DNA from: Clostridiales bacterium oral taxon 876 str. F0540
GTDB lineage: Bacteria; Bacillota; Clostridia; Clostridiales; Clostridiaceae
Direction: 5' to 3'
Assembly: GCA_000466585.1 (NCBI GenBank)
Contig: KE993464.1
Location: forward strand, 242,555-306,554
DNA: 64,000 nucleotides
In this document: positions 33,340 to 42,511 of the stretch, in pieces
Layout of the letters: every line of letters begins with the position of its first letter
How positions within the stretch are numbered: the first letter of the stretch is position 1
The notes under the pieces: generated by a model
The model's database searches: none
Told to the model about the DNA's origin: nothing
What the model saw: only the letters and a program-made list of their open reading frames with translations
Translations under genes and position numbers: made by a program

Positions 33340-33369
33340 AAATTTAAGTTAAACGATAACTTAAATTTA
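33339..33369 (+). promoter_or_regulatory. LacI-family operator (31-bp palindrome)
   Basis: TAAATTTAAGTTA and TAACTTAAATTTA are perfect 13-base arms around AACGA. It begins at the last base of the -10 box and covers the transcription start, a classic repressor position. The LacI-type gene is immediately upstream. Confidence 0.85.
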
Positions 33370-33395
33370 AAGTAAAAGTTTAGGGGGAATTTAGT

Positions 33396-34691
33396 ATGAA
33401 AACTAAAAAATTACTTTCTGTAGTAATGTCAGTAGTTTTAGTATCTGCTACTTTAGTTGGCTGTAGCAGCAAAAAAGACGAGGCTGCAAATGGTACAAGT
33501 TCAAATGGTAAGTTATCAGGTTCTATAACGGTATTAACTCATAGAACGGATATGACAGAGACTTTCAAAAAATACAAGGAAAAGTTTGAAAAAGAAAATC
33601 CGGGAACAACTATTAATTTTGAGGCTGTAACTGACTATCAAAACACACTTTCCACTAGAATGTCAACTGGTGACTATGGTGATGTTTTGATGATGCCTGC
33701 TAACATAACAAAGAATCAATTTAAAGATTTCTATGCTCCACTTGGAACAAGAGAAGAACTTAATAAAGAGTTTGGTTATTTAGATAATTTTGATGTTGAT
33801 GGAACTGTTTATGGATTAGCAACTGGAGCAAATGCAATTGGATATGTTTATAATGATAAGGTTTTAAAGGATGCAGGAATAACTGAACTTCCAAAAACTC
33901 CTGAAGAATATTTTAATGATCTTAAGTTAATTAAAGAAAAAACACAAGCTGTTCCTTATTATACTAACTACGTTGCAGATTGGTCACTTACACCATATGT
34001 TAATGCAAATCAAATCAGTATATCAGGTGACGTAGACTACATGAATAAGATGATATACAACAAAAATGAATTTACAAAAGGTACAGCAACATATACTTCA
34101 TTAGACTTATTATACGAGCCGGTTAAAATGGGATTAGTAGAAAAGGACCCAATGACTTCAGACTGGGAAACTTCAAAGCAGATGATGGCAGATGGCAAAA
34201 TAGGATTTATGTGCTTAGGCTCATGGGCTGTCGGTCAAATGAAAGCATTATCAAAGACTCCTGAAAACGTTAAGTTTATGCCTGTTCCAATACGTCAAAA
34301 TGGAAAAGCTACAATGCAGATAGCTCCTGACTATGGTATGGGTGTAAATGTTCACAGCAAGAATATAGAACTTGCAAAAGCATTTGTTAAGTTCTTCGTT
34401 AAGGAATATCCAAATGATTCTAATATGGTTTCTTCTGTTAAAGGAGCTAAACTACCAGATTTCTTAAGCGGTGCTAAAGATGTTCAATTAGTTGAAGCTA
34501 AACCAGGAACAACTCAAATGGGCAAAGACTTGGACGCAGTTCAAAAAGAAGCTTTATTAAGCATATATGATGGAACTTGGATAAAGAAGATTATAGAAAT
34601 TGGATTAGGAACTAACAAAATGTCCTTTGAACAATATATGAATGAACTAAATACTAAATGGTCAAAAGGTGTTTCATCTCTAGGAAAATAA
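33396..34691 (+). CDS. Sugar ABC transporter solute-binding lipoprotein (mannan locus)
   Basis: Lipid-anchored extracellular receptor of a CUT1 importer, probably for (decorated) manno-oligosaccharides. The 431-residue protein has a signal peptide with lipobox LVGC (Cys at about 23), a Ser/Asn-rich linker, then SITVLTHRTDMTETFKKYKEKFE, typical for the family 1 SBP fold, and EKDPMTSDWETSKQMMADGKIGFMCLGSWA near residue 260. TAGGGGGAA precedes the ATG. It is the first gene after the regulated promoter. A terminator-like hairpin after it would leave the receptor more abundant than the permeases. Specificity is inferred from the neighbouring mannan enzymes. Confidence 0.93.
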   Translation: MKTKKLLSVVMSVVLVSATLVGCSSKKDEAANGTSSNGKLSGSITVLTHRTDMTETFKKYKEKFEKENPGTTINFEAVTDYQNTLSTRMSTGDYGDVLMMPANITKNQFKDFYAPLGTREELNKEFGYLDNFDVDGTVYGLATGANAIGYVYNDKVLKDAGITELPKTPEEYFNDLKLIKEKTQAVPYYTNYVADWSLTPYVNANQISISGDVDYMNKMIYNKNEFTKGTATYTSLDLLYEPVKMGLVEKDPMTSDWETSKQMMADGKIGFMCLGSWAVGQMKALSKTPENVKFMPVPIRQNGKATMQIAPDYGMGVNVHSKNIELAKAFVKFFVKEYPNDSNMVSSVKGAKLPDFLSGAKDVQLVEAKPGTTQMGKDLDAVQKEALLSIYDGTWIKKIIEIGLGTNKMSFEQYMNELNTKWSKGVSSLGK

Positions 34692-34718
34692 AGCTAAGTA
34701 AATATTAGTTAATAAAAA

Positions 34719-34760
34719 AATACGGTATAGTATCATAAAGGTATTATACTGTATTTTTTT
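34719..34760 (+). terminator. Intra-operon attenuating hairpin after the solute-binding protein gene
   Basis: AATACGGTATAGTA (34719-34732) pairs with TATTATACTGTATT (34742-34755; two G-T pairs), followed by TTTTT. It is located between receptor and permease genes, where partial termination is common. Confidence 0.75.
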
Positions 34761-34779
34761 AAAAAGAAAGGATGGTTTT

Positions 34780-35688
34780 ATGGAAACTAATCTCAAAAAG
34801 AAAAGATTTTCCTTTTCATCGCTATCATATAAGAATCAAAAGATAGTTATTTCCGTAACTTTCTTGCTTATACCAATGCTGCTGCTTGTATTATTTACTT
34901 ATATACCTGCACTTTCCATGTTTGGATACAGCTTTACTGATTGGGACGGTATAAGTAAAACCAAGAATTTTATTGGATTTAAAAATTATAAAACCATATT
35001 CAGTGATGTGCAATATTTTAAACCTTTATTTGTAAGTGTTTATTATATCATTGGTGCTTTTATACAAATAATCATAGGCGTTGTAATTGCCTATCTGTTA
35101 AGTTTTGGAACTAAATTTACAAATCTTTTTAAAGGCGTATACTTCTTTCCTTCGCTTATAAACAGTGTCGCAATTAGCTTTATATTCATTTTCTTTTTTG
35201 CACCAAATTCTACATTGGATACTGTATTAAATTTAGTAGGTTTAGGAAAGTTGACTCATAAATGGCTTCAGGAAACTGGAATTAATAATGTTTCTTTAAC
35301 CTATGTTTCAGTTTGGAGATACATAGGACAAAATATTGTAATGTTTTCAGCAGCAATGCAGTCTATATCTACCGATGTTTTAGAAGCAGCGGAAGTAGAT
35401 GGAGCAAATAAATTTCAAAAGTTTATTCATATTGTAATTCCGGGTATTTCAACTATTCTTGGATTACAGTTATTCTTAGCTGTTACAGGTTCTTTAGGTG
35501 CATTCGAAACACCTTATATTATGACCGGCGGCGGAAATGGTACTATGACTTTTGTTATTCAAACTGTAAATTATGCATTCCAAAATCATAGAGTTGGATT
35601 GGCATCAGCTTTAGCAATTATACTACTTTTAATTTCTATAGTTATAACAGTTATACAAAGAATTGTTTTGAAGGAAAGGAGTGTATAA
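34780..35688 (+). CDS. Sugar ABC transporter permease 1 (MalF/MsmF type)
   Basis: First membrane subunit of the mannan-locus importer: 302 residues, six predicted membrane segments after a basic N-terminal tail. The EAA coupling loop reads VLEAAEVDGANKFQKFIHIVIP near residue 200. SFTDWDGISKTKNFIGFKNYKTIF around residues 50-70 is the usual periplasmic opening. GAAAGGATGG lies before the ATG. The stop codon is one base before the next permease's start, so the pair is translationally coupled. No ATPase gene is present in the locus. Confidence 0.93.
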   Translation: METNLKKKRFSFSSLSYKNQKIVISVTFLLIPMLLLVLFTYIPALSMFGYSFTDWDGISKTKNFIGFKNYKTIFSDVQYFKPLFVSVYYIIGAFIQIIIGVVIAYLLSFGTKFTNLFKGVYFFPSLINSVAISFIFIFFFAPNSTLDTVLNLVGLGKLTHKWLQETGINNVSLTYVSVWRYIGQNIVMFSAAMQSISTDVLEAAEVDGANKFQKFIHIVIPGISTILGLQLFLAVTGSLGAFETPYIMTGGGNGTMTFVIQTVNYAFQNHRVGLASALAIILLLISIVITVIQRIVLKERSV

Positions 35689-35689
35689 C

Positions 35690-36538
35690 ATGGCAAGAAA
35701 AAAGGTATCTGCAAAAGATATTATTTTGGGAGTTGTTAAATATGCCATACTTATATTCCTATTGCTTATGTTTATTATTCCTGTTCTGACAGTTTTATTT
35801 GCCGGATTTAAGACCAGACAGGAATACGGAGCAACAAGTGTTTTAACTTTGCCAAAGAGTTTTTTAAATATACAAAACTTTAAAACTGCCTTTGTTGATG
35901 GACATATGTTAAATGGATTTAAAAACACTGCAATAATAATGGTATTTGCACTGACGGGTTCTGTATTAACAGGCTCTATGTGTGCCTTTATATTCAGCCG
36001 TTTTAAATCAAAGGTTAGTAAGATTGCAAATACAATGTTTTTAGTAGCAGTTATGATTCCGATGATTGCAACTCAGGTTGCTACTTTTCAGATCGTTTCC
36101 GGACTAGGACTGTTTAATACTAGATTAGCACCAATAGTACTATATTTTGGGACAGATATTATGTCTATATATATTTTTCTTCAGTTCTTAAACAATATTT
36201 CTGTTTCACTAGATGAATCAGCAATTATAGATGGAGCGAATTACTTTCAAATATTTTTTAGAATTATTCTCCCTTTGCTTAGACCAGCCATAGTAACAGT
36301 GTTGATTACTAAGGGAGTAGGAATTTACAATGATTTCTATGTGCCATTTTTATATACACCAAAGGCAAGCTTATTAACAGTTTCAACGAGCTTATTTGCA
36401 TTTAAGGGACCTTTCGGAGCACATTGGGAAATTATATCCGCAGGTGTAATTCTTATTATGATTCCGACTCTAGTTATATTCTTATTGTTACAAAAGCAAA
36501 TTTACAGCGGTTTGGTAGCCGGTTCAGTGAAAGAGTAG
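35690..36538 (+). CDS. Sugar ABC transporter permease 2 (MalG/MsmG type)
   Basis: Second membrane subunit of the importer: 282 residues with six membrane segments, the coupling motif LDESAIIDGANYFQIFFRIILPLL near residue 180, and the family C-terminus LVAGSVKE. The ATG at 35690 is chosen (GGAAAGGAG 8 bases upstream) instead of a GTG at 35681 inside the previous gene's end. It is followed after 31 bases by the first phosphorylase gene, which links uptake with intracellular phosphorolysis. Confidence 0.93.
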   Translation: MARKKVSAKDIILGVVKYAILIFLLLMFIIPVLTVLFAGFKTRQEYGATSVLTLPKSFLNIQNFKTAFVDGHMLNGFKNTAIIMVFALTGSVLTGSMCAFIFSRFKSKVSKIANTMFLVAVMIPMIATQVATFQIVSGLGLFNTRLAPIVLYFGTDIMSIYIFLQFLNNISVSLDESAIIDGANYFQIFFRIILPLLRPAIVTVLITKGVGIYNDFYVPFLYTPKASLLTVSTSLFAFKGPFGAHWEIISAGVILIMIPTLVIFLLLQKQIYSGLVAGSVKE

Positions 36539-36569
36539 TTAATAATTTATTAAAAGGAGCTAGAATATT

Positions 36570-37586
36570 ATGAGCAAGATTTTAGGAGATAGATTAGAAA
36601 ATATGCCGTGGCAGGATAAACCAGCAGGATTTAATGGACCAATTTGGCGCCATACTGAAAATCCAATAATTAATCGCAATCCATTAAAAGAGGTAGCACG
36701 TATTTTCAATAGTGCTGTTATTCCATACGAAGGTGCTTTTATTGGAGTATTTCGCGGCGAAACAATAAATGGAAGGCCTCATATATACTTAGGAAGAAGT
36801 AAGGATGGCTTGCATTGGGACTTTGATGAAGAAAGAATACAATTTGTTGATGAAGATGGTAAGCCATATCAACCGCTTTATGCTTATGATCCAAGGCTTG
36901 TTAAAGTAGAAGATGCCTACTATATTATCTGGTGCGGGGATTTTGACGGAGCATCTATAGGTATTGCCAGAACTTATGACTTTAAGACATTTACACGATT
37001 AGAGAATCCATTTCTTCCTTTTAACAGAAATGCAGTATTATTCCCACGCAAGATAAATGATAAGTATGTTATGTTATCGCGTCCAAGTGACAGCGGACAT
37101 ACACCATTCGGTGATATTTTATTAAGCCAAAGTCCTGACCTTAAATATTGGGGAGAACATAGAATTGTTATGCAAAAGGGCGGAAACGGCTGGTGGCAGT
37201 CAATAAAAATAGGAGCAGGACCTGCACCAATAGAATTAGAAGACGGATGGTTAATGTTCTATCATGGAGTTACAGGTACATGCAACGGATTTGTTTATTC
37301 TATGAGTGCAGCAATATTGGATAAAGAAAACCCTGCTAAGGTTTTATACAGAGCAGGAAGTCTTATGCTTACACCTGAAGAATGGTATGAAGAAAGAGGC
37401 TTTGTTCCAAATGTTATATTCCCATGCGCTACATTATGTGATGCTGAAACAGGAAGGATTACTATTTACTATGGTGCTGCCGATACTTATGTTGCAGTAG
37501 CATATACCACCGTAGAAGAAGCAGTTAAATTTATTAAAGAGCATAATGAGCTTGTTGGATTAGATGGTACGGATGGAAGAATGTAA
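36570..37586 (+). CDS. GH130 subfamily 2-like beta-1,4-manno-oligosaccharide phosphorylase
   Basis: Inverting phosphorylase that releases mannose 1-phosphate from the non-reducing end of beta-1,4-manno-oligosaccharides. The 338-residue five-bladed propeller protein has the family patterns WRHTENPIINRNP, YAYDPRLVKVEDAYYIIWCGD (with the catalytic Asp in YDPR, about residue 110), NRNAVLFPRKINDKYVMLSRPSD and GAGPAPIELEDGWLMFYHG. Its length fits the shorter GH130_2 group, in contrast to the GH130_1 gene at 38837-40021. No signal peptide, so it is cytoplasmic. Subfamily assignment is by motif memory and length, not by alignment. Confidence 0.88.
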   Translation: MSKILGDRLENMPWQDKPAGFNGPIWRHTENPIINRNPLKEVARIFNSAVIPYEGAFIGVFRGETINGRPHIYLGRSKDGLHWDFDEERIQFVDEDGKPYQPLYAYDPRLVKVEDAYYIIWCGDFDGASIGIARTYDFKTFTRLENPFLPFNRNAVLFPRKINDKYVMLSRPSDSGHTPFGDILLSQSPDLKYWGEHRIVMQKGGNGWWQSIKIGAGPAPIELEDGWLMFYHGVTGTCNGFVYSMSAAILDKENPAKVLYRAGSLMLTPEEWYEERGFVPNVIFPCATLCDAETGRITIYYGAADTYVAVAYTTVEEAVKFIKEHNELVGLDGTDGRM

Positions 37587-37614
37587 ATTAAAGCAAAAGA
37601 TACTAGGGTTTTAT

Positions 37615-37648
37615 TAGAAAAAGCGTACCAGTGAGTGCGCTTTTTCTA
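37615..37648 (+). repeat. Intra-operon hairpin before the epimerase gene
   Basis: TAGAAAAAGCG (37615-37625) and CGCTTTTTCTA (37638-37648) form a perfect 11-bp stem. It ends 6 bases before the AGGTGGAGG ribosome binding site. It may protect the downstream message or modulate initiation; it is not a clean terminator. Confidence 0.55.
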
Positions 37649-37671
37649 AAATTTAGGTGGAGGTTTGCGAT

Positions 37672-38850
37672 ATGGAAATGGATTTACTATACAAAGAGGC
37701 AAAGCTGGAGCTTTTAAATCATATAATGCCCTTCTGGAATAAATTGAAGGATGAAAGAGGCGGATTTTACGGCTTTATGGATTTTGATTTAAATATAAAT
37801 AAGGACTCTTTAAAGGGAGGTATCCTAAACAGCCGTATTATGTGGTTCTACTCAAATATTTATTTAACCTGTAAAAGTGAAGAAGCTTTAGTTTACGCCA
37901 AACATGCCTTTGAATTTTTAAAGAACTGCTGCTTAGATAAAGAAAATGGTGGAGTATATCTTTTAATGAATTCAGACGGCACGCCTTATGATGATATGAA
38001 ACATACATATAATCAGGCTTTTGCAATTTATGGATTAGCTTCATATTATGATGCAACTAAAGACAAAGAATCACTAAAAATAGCATATGAGCTTTTTAAT
38101 ATTATAGAAACAAAATGTGTGGATGAGTACGGATATACAGAAGCCTTTGATAGAAAATGGAATCTATCTGACAATGATCTTTTATCAGAGGATGGTTTCC
38201 ATGCGGATAAAACTATGAATGCGCTGCTTCATATATTAGAGGCTTATACAGAGCTTTATCGTGTAGATAAAGATGAAAGAGTTAAAGAAAAGCTTAGAAA
38301 GGCTTTATTAGTTTGTAAAAACACAGTATACAACTCAGACACACATATATTAGGAGTGTTTTTTGATAAAAAAATGAATTCAATTGCTGATATCTATTCT
38401 TATGGACATGATATTGAAGCAAGCTGGCTTATAGATAGAGCCTTAGAAGTTTTAGAGGATGACAAGCTTACTGAAGAAATTTCACCTATGACTGAAGAAA
38501 TTGCAAAAATGGTGTTAAATACAGCCTATGAAAATAATTCGCTTAATAATCAAAATTGTGAAGGCAAAATTGATAAAACAAGAGTGTGGTGGGTCCAAGC
38601 AGAAAGCGTTGTTGGATTTTTGAATGCTTTTGAGAAAACAGGAGATGAAAAATATTTATTAGCCGCTTTAAACATATGGAGCTATATAAAAGAATATCTT
38701 ATTGATGATAGAGAAGGTTCAGAATGGTTCTGGGATTTGAATTTTGAGGGTAAACCGTCTAGCAGAAAACCTATTGTAGAGCCTTGGAAATGCCCTTATC
38801 ATAATGGAAGAATGTGTATGGAGGTAATTAGACGATATGAAAAGTTTTAA
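37672..38850 (+). CDS. Cellobiose 2-epimerase-type enzyme (AGE superfamily)
   Basis: Epimerises the reducing-end sugar of beta-1,4-disaccharides; in mannan pathways it turns mannobiose into mannosyl-glucose for the GH130_1 phosphorylase, whose gene overlaps this one by 14 bases. The 392-residue (alpha/alpha)6-barrel protein has NSRIMWFYSNIYL (about 55), HTYNQAFAIYGLASYY (about 110), DGFHADKTMNALLHILEAY (about 185), YGHDIEASWLIDRAL (about 245) and the C-terminal EPWKCPYHNGRMCMEV, supplying the conserved His residues. The ATG at 37672 is chosen (AGGTGGAGG 8 bases before); a GTG at 37657 lies inside that ribosome binding site. No signal peptide. Confidence 0.9.
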   Translation: MEMDLLYKEAKLELLNHIMPFWNKLKDERGGFYGFMDFDLNINKDSLKGGILNSRIMWFYSNIYLTCKSEEALVYAKHAFEFLKNCCLDKENGGVYLLMNSDGTPYDDMKHTYNQAFAIYGLASYYDATKDKESLKIAYELFNIIETKCVDEYGYTEAFDRKWNLSDNDLLSEDGFHADKTMNALLHILEAYTELYRVDKDERVKEKLRKALLVCKNTVYNSDTHILGVFFDKKMNSIADIYSYGHDIEASWLIDRALEVLEDDKLTEEISPMTEEIAKMVLNTAYENNSLNNQNCEGKIDKTRVWWVQAESVVGFLNAFEKTGDEKYLLAALNIWSYIKEYLIDDREGSEWFWDLNFEGKPSSRKPIVEPWKCPYHNGRMCMEVIRRYEKF

Positions 38851-40021
38851 TGAATTAGTTAAAATGCAACAGGAAAAATATGAAGCACTAGTTACAAGAA
38901 AAAATGAGATAGACGAAAATTTCTACAATGGAATTTACGATAGATATAAATATCCTGTACTAACTAATGAGCACGCTCCATTAATATGGAAGTATGATTT
39001 TAACCATGAAACAAACCCATACTTTATGGAAAGATTGGGAATAAACGCAGTTATGAATTCAGGGGCTATTGAATTAAACGGAAAGTTCTACTTAGTTGCC
39101 CGTGTAGAAGGCAATGATAGAAAATCATTCTTTGCTGTAGCTGAAAGTGATAATGGAGTAGATAACTTTAGATTTTGGGATTATCCCGTTGTAATTCCAG
39201 ATACCTGCCCGGAAGAAACAAATGTTTATGACATGAGGCTTACTAAGCATGAAGATGGATATATCTATGGGGTATTCTGCTCAGAAAGCAAGGATACATC
39301 AACCGGCGATTTGTCAGCTGCAGTTGCGCAAGCGGGCATAGTTAGAACTAAGGATTTAAAAACCTGGGAAAGGCTTCCTAACCTTAAAACAAAGTCACCA
39401 CAGCAGAGAAATGTAGTTCTTCACCCTGAGTTTGTAGATGGAAAGTATGCATTTTATACCCGCCCTCAGGATGATTTTATTCAAACCGGTTCGGGCGGAG
39501 GTGTATGCTTTGGATTATGCGAGGATATAAATAATCCTGTTATAACGACTGATGAAGTTGTTATAAGCCCAAGGCTATATCATACAATTACTGAAGTTAA
39601 AAATGGTGCAGGAGCAGTTCCGATAAAGACAGAAAAGGGATGGATTCACATTGCACATGGAGTTAGAAACACAGCAGCAGGTCTTCGTTATGTTATTTAT
39701 ATATTTGCTACTGACTTAAAGGAGCCTTCAAAGCTTATTGCAAGCCCATCAGGATTTTTCATAGTGCCTTTAGGAGAAGAAAGAGTTGGAGACGTATCAA
39801 ATGTTGTATTTACAAATGGAGCGATAGCAAGAGAAAACGGAGATGTATATATTTATTATGCTTCTTCAGATACAAGGCTGCATGTTGCAACTACTACAAT
39901 AGATAAGTTAATGGATTATACTTTCAATACTCCAGCTGATCCTTTGCGTTCTCCAGATTGTGTAAAGCAAAGATGTGAGTTAATAAAAAACAATCTTGAT
40001 TACTTAAGTCAAAATAAATAG
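38837..40021 (+). CDS. GH130 subfamily 1-like 4-O-beta-D-mannosyl-D-glucose phosphorylase
   Basis: Phosphorolyses beta-1,4-mannosyl-glucose to mannose 1-phosphate and glucose, the step after the epimerase. The 394-residue protein has YPVLTNEHAPLIWKYDFN, INAVMNSGAIELNGKFYLVARVEG, ETNVYDMRLTKHEDGYIYGVFC (catalytic Asp in VYDMR, about residue 135) and QQRNVVLHPEFVDGKYAFYTRP, all typical for the longer GH130_1 group. The ATG lies inside the end of the epimerase gene, so expression of the two consecutive enzymes is coupled. Cytoplasmic. A hairpin follows at 40035-40065. Confidence 0.9.
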   Translation: MKSFNELVKMQQEKYEALVTRKNEIDENFYNGIYDRYKYPVLTNEHAPLIWKYDFNHETNPYFMERLGINAVMNSGAIELNGKFYLVARVEGNDRKSFFAVAESDNGVDNFRFWDYPVVIPDTCPEETNVYDMRLTKHEDGYIYGVFCSESKDTSTGDLSAAVAQAGIVRTKDLKTWERLPNLKTKSPQQRNVVLHPEFVDGKYAFYTRPQDDFIQTGSGGGVCFGLCEDINNPVITTDEVVISPRLYHTITEVKNGAGAVPIKTEKGWIHIAHGVRNTAAGLRYVIYIFATDLKEPSKLIASPSGFFIVPLGEERVGDVSNVVFTNGAIARENGDVYIYYASSDTRLHVATTTIDKLMDYTFNTPADPLRSPDCVKQRCELIKNNLDYLSQNK

Positions 40022-40034
40022 ATTTTTATATAGC

Positions 40035-40065
40035 TGCTATTTGAGTTATGTTTGCTCAAATAGCA
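40035..40065 (+). repeat. Intra-operon hairpin after the GH130_1 gene
   Basis: TGCTATTTGAG / CTCAAATAGCA, a perfect 11-bp stem with a 9-base loop, followed by ATTTTAT. Weak terminator or stabilising structure. Confidence 0.5.
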
Positions 40066-40100
40066 ATTTTATAAATTAACATAATAAACAGAGGTGTAGA

Positions 40101-41030
40101 ATGAAATTTATAAAAGGCTTTACATTTGGATTTATGACCGGAGCAGGAAGTTTTGCAGATGAGGAATCAAAAAAATCTTTAAAACTTATGAAAGAAAAAA
40201 CTGCATCGGATACGGTTATCATTGCTTTAGGAGCACTTCAAGAAACGGCTCATTCAGAGTATGTGGATTATAAGGGTGAGCATATGCCTGGTGATGAAGA
40301 ACTTATAGATATAATAGAATATGCAAAAGAACTTGAACTAAGAGTGATTTTAAAACCTCTGGTTAACTGTAAGAATGGTGTGTGGAGAGCACATATAAAT
40401 TTCTTTGATGTAGATGTACCTTGTGAGCCAAAATGGAAAAATTGGTTTCAAAGCTATACTGATTATCAGCTTCATTATGCTGAAATCGCTGAAAAAACCA
40501 ATTGTGAAATGCTTATTATAGGCTGCGAAATGGTGCAGGCTCAAAGAAAATCGGAATTTTGGAGATATTTGATAAAAAAAGTTCGAACAAAATATTCAGG
40601 GCTAATTTCCTATAATACAGATAAATATCAGGAAGAGCATGTGGATTGGTGGGATGAAGTTGATGTTATTTCCTCCAGCGGATACTATCCTATTAACGAT
40701 TGGGATAAACAGCTCATAAGGATAAAGAAAGCTATTGAGCCTTATAATAAGCCGTTTTTCTTTGCAGAAGCCGGATGCCCAAGCAGAACAGGTTCTGCCA
40801 TGGTACCAAATGATTGGACTTTAAAAGGTGATATAAATCTAGAAGAACAAGAAGAATACTATAAAGTAATGTTTGATAGGCTGTCTAATGAAGCTTGGAT
40901 TGAAGGCTTTGGACTTTGGGACTGGCATTCTCATTTATATGACGAGAAGGAAGCGTCAAAGGATGACGGCTACGCTGTATATGGCAAACCAGCCTGTAAG
41001 GTTATACATGATTTTTATTCTTTAAAATAA
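40101..41030 (+). CDS. GH113 family beta-mannanase/mannosidase-like enzyme, copy 1
   Basis: Clan GH-A retaining hydrolase acting on beta-1,4-mannosidic links. The 309-residue TIM-barrel protein begins FIKGFTFGFMTGAG and carries the acid/base Glu143 in IIGCEMVQ and the nucleophile Glu223 in FFAEAGCPS, an 80-residue spacing as in characterised GH113 mannanases. LKPLVNCKNGVWRAHI lies near residue 85. There is no signal peptide, so it works inside the cell on imported oligosaccharides. A second, clearly divergent GH113 is at 50696-51655. AGAGGTG is before the ATG. Exo- or endo-action cannot be told from sequence. Confidence 0.85.
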   Translation: MKFIKGFTFGFMTGAGSFADEESKKSLKLMKEKTASDTVIIALGALQETAHSEYVDYKGEHMPGDEELIDIIEYAKELELRVILKPLVNCKNGVWRAHINFFDVDVPCEPKWKNWFQSYTDYQLHYAEIAEKTNCEMLIIGCEMVQAQRKSEFWRYLIKKVRTKYSGLISYNTDKYQEEHVDWWDEVDVISSSGYYPINDWDKQLIRIKKAIEPYNKPFFFAEAGCPSRTGSAMVPNDWTLKGDINLEEQEEYYKVMFDRLSNEAWIEGFGLWDWHSHLYDEKEASKDDGYAVYGKPACKVIHDFYSLK

Positions 41031-41052
41031 AAAATAACTTTAATCTATTGTA

Positions 41053-41099
41053 CTAATAAATCTAATTTGTGCAAATTGAGGCACGGTTAGATTTATTAG
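41053..41099 (+). repeat. Intra-operon hairpin before the GH1 gene
   Basis: CTAATAAATCTAA (41053-41065) pairs with TTAGATTTATTAG (41087-41099), and an inner TGTGC/GCACG pair extends it. There is no T-run. Probably a processing or stability element. Confidence 0.5.
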
Positions 41100-41142
41100 C
41101 ACTATGCTTAATTATAGAAGTAATTATAAGGAGGGCATTATT

Positions 41143-42501
41143 ATGAGTTTTCCAAAGAATTTTGTATGGGGTGCCGCAACCTCATCTTATCAGATTGAAG
41201 GAGCAGCTTATGAAGATGGCAGAGGATTAACTGTATGGGAGGATTTTTGCAATACTCCAGGAAAAACCTTTAATGGTCAAAATGGAGATATAGCCTGCGA
41301 CCATTATCATAGATACAAAGAAGATGTTGAAATAATGTCAGAGCTTGGTCTTAAAGCTTATAGGTTTTCTATTGCATGGTCAAGGATTCTCCCTGATGGA
41401 ATTGGAGAAGTAAATGAAAAAGGACTGGAGTTTTATGATAATCTAGTGGATGAACTTTTAGCAAAGGGGATTACTCCGTATGTAACGCTATTTCACTGGG
41501 ATTTGCCTTTTGCTTTATATAGACTTGGTGGATGGCAAAATCCTGAAAGTCCAAAGTGGTTTGCAAACTATGCTAAGATTGTTGCACAAAAACTTGGAGA
41601 TAGGGTGAAAAACTTCATTACTTTTAATGAACCTCAGTGTTTTATTGGGTTAGGTCATGTAACTGGTGAGCATGCACCAGGAAATATAATGTCAAGAAAA
41701 TCCACATTGGAAATGGCACATAATGTTATGCTGGCTCATGGACTTGCAGTGCAGGCAATAAGAAGTGTTGCTAAAGATTCCAAAGTCGGATATGCGCCAA
41801 CAAGCTCAGCTGCGTATCCTCATACTAATTCAAAAGAAGATATCGAAGCTGCAAGAGAAGCTTATTTTCAAGTGCAGCCAAATCCAGACAATTATTTGTG
41901 GAGTGTTACTTGGTGGAGTGATCCTGTTATGCTTGGAGCCTATCCTGAAGACGGTTTAAGGCTTTATGAAAAAGATATGCCTAAAATAGGGCAGGACGAT
42001 ATGAAAATAATATCTCAGCCGTTAGATTTTTATGGACAGAATATTTATAACGGAGCACCTGTTAAAGCAGGAAATAATGGATTTGAATGGGTAGAACGCC
42101 CCATTGGCTATACTAAAACAGCTATAGGCTGGCCTGTAACGCCGGAATGTTTATACTGGGGACCAAAATTCCTGTATGAAAGATATAAAAAACCTATAGT
42201 TATAACTGAAAATGGAATGTCGGCTCATGACAGTGTTTCTGTAGACGGAAAGGTTCATGATCCAAACAGAATAGATTTCATGTATAGGTATATTAGAGAA
42301 ATGAAAAGAGCAGTTGAAGATGGTGTTGCTATAAGTGCATATTTTGCATGGTCATTAATGGATAACTTTGAATGGGCAAAAGGATACTTTGATCGTTTCG
42401 GTATGGTTTATGTTGACTTTGAAACTCAAAAGAGGACTATTAAAGACTCGGGCTATTGGTATAAAGAACTTATAAGATTTAATGGAAACATAATTAAGTA
42501 G
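41143..42501 (+). CDS. Beta-glucosidase-type GH1 (mannan locus)
   Basis: Retaining beta-glycosidase. The 452-residue protein starts FPKNFVWGAATSSYQIEGA (the GH1 N-terminal signature), has the acid/base Glu163 in ITFNEPQ and the nucleophile Glu in VITENGMS. The ending FAWSLMDNFEWAKGYFDRFGMVYVDF is that of non-phospho beta-glucosidases (EWAxGYxxRFG), unlike the PTS-linked GH1 at 16665-18053. It would remove glucose units from glucomanno-oligosaccharides. The ATG at 41143 is chosen because AAGGAGGG is 9 bases upstream; an in-frame codon at 41104 is unlikely. 10 bases to the GH36 gene. Confidence 0.93.
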   Translation: MSFPKNFVWGAATSSYQIEGAAYEDGRGLTVWEDFCNTPGKTFNGQNGDIACDHYHRYKEDVEIMSELGLKAYRFSIAWSRILPDGIGEVNEKGLEFYDNLVDELLAKGITPYVTLFHWDLPFALYRLGGWQNPESPKWFANYAKIVAQKLGDRVKNFITFNEPQCFIGLGHVTGEHAPGNIMSRKSTLEMAHNVMLAHGLAVQAIRSVAKDSKVGYAPTSSAAYPHTNSKEDIEAAREAYFQVQPNPDNYLWSVTWWSDPVMLGAYPEDGLRLYEKDMPKIGQDDMKIISQPLDFYGQNIYNGAPVKAGNNGFEWVERPIGYTKTAIGWPVTPECLYWGPKFLYERYKKPIVITENGMSAHDSVSVDGKVHDPNRIDFMYRYIREMKRAVEDGVAISAYFAWSLMDNFEWAKGYFDRFGMVYVDFETQKRTIKDSGYWYKELIRFNGNIIK

Positions 42502-42511
42502 GAGGCTTAGC

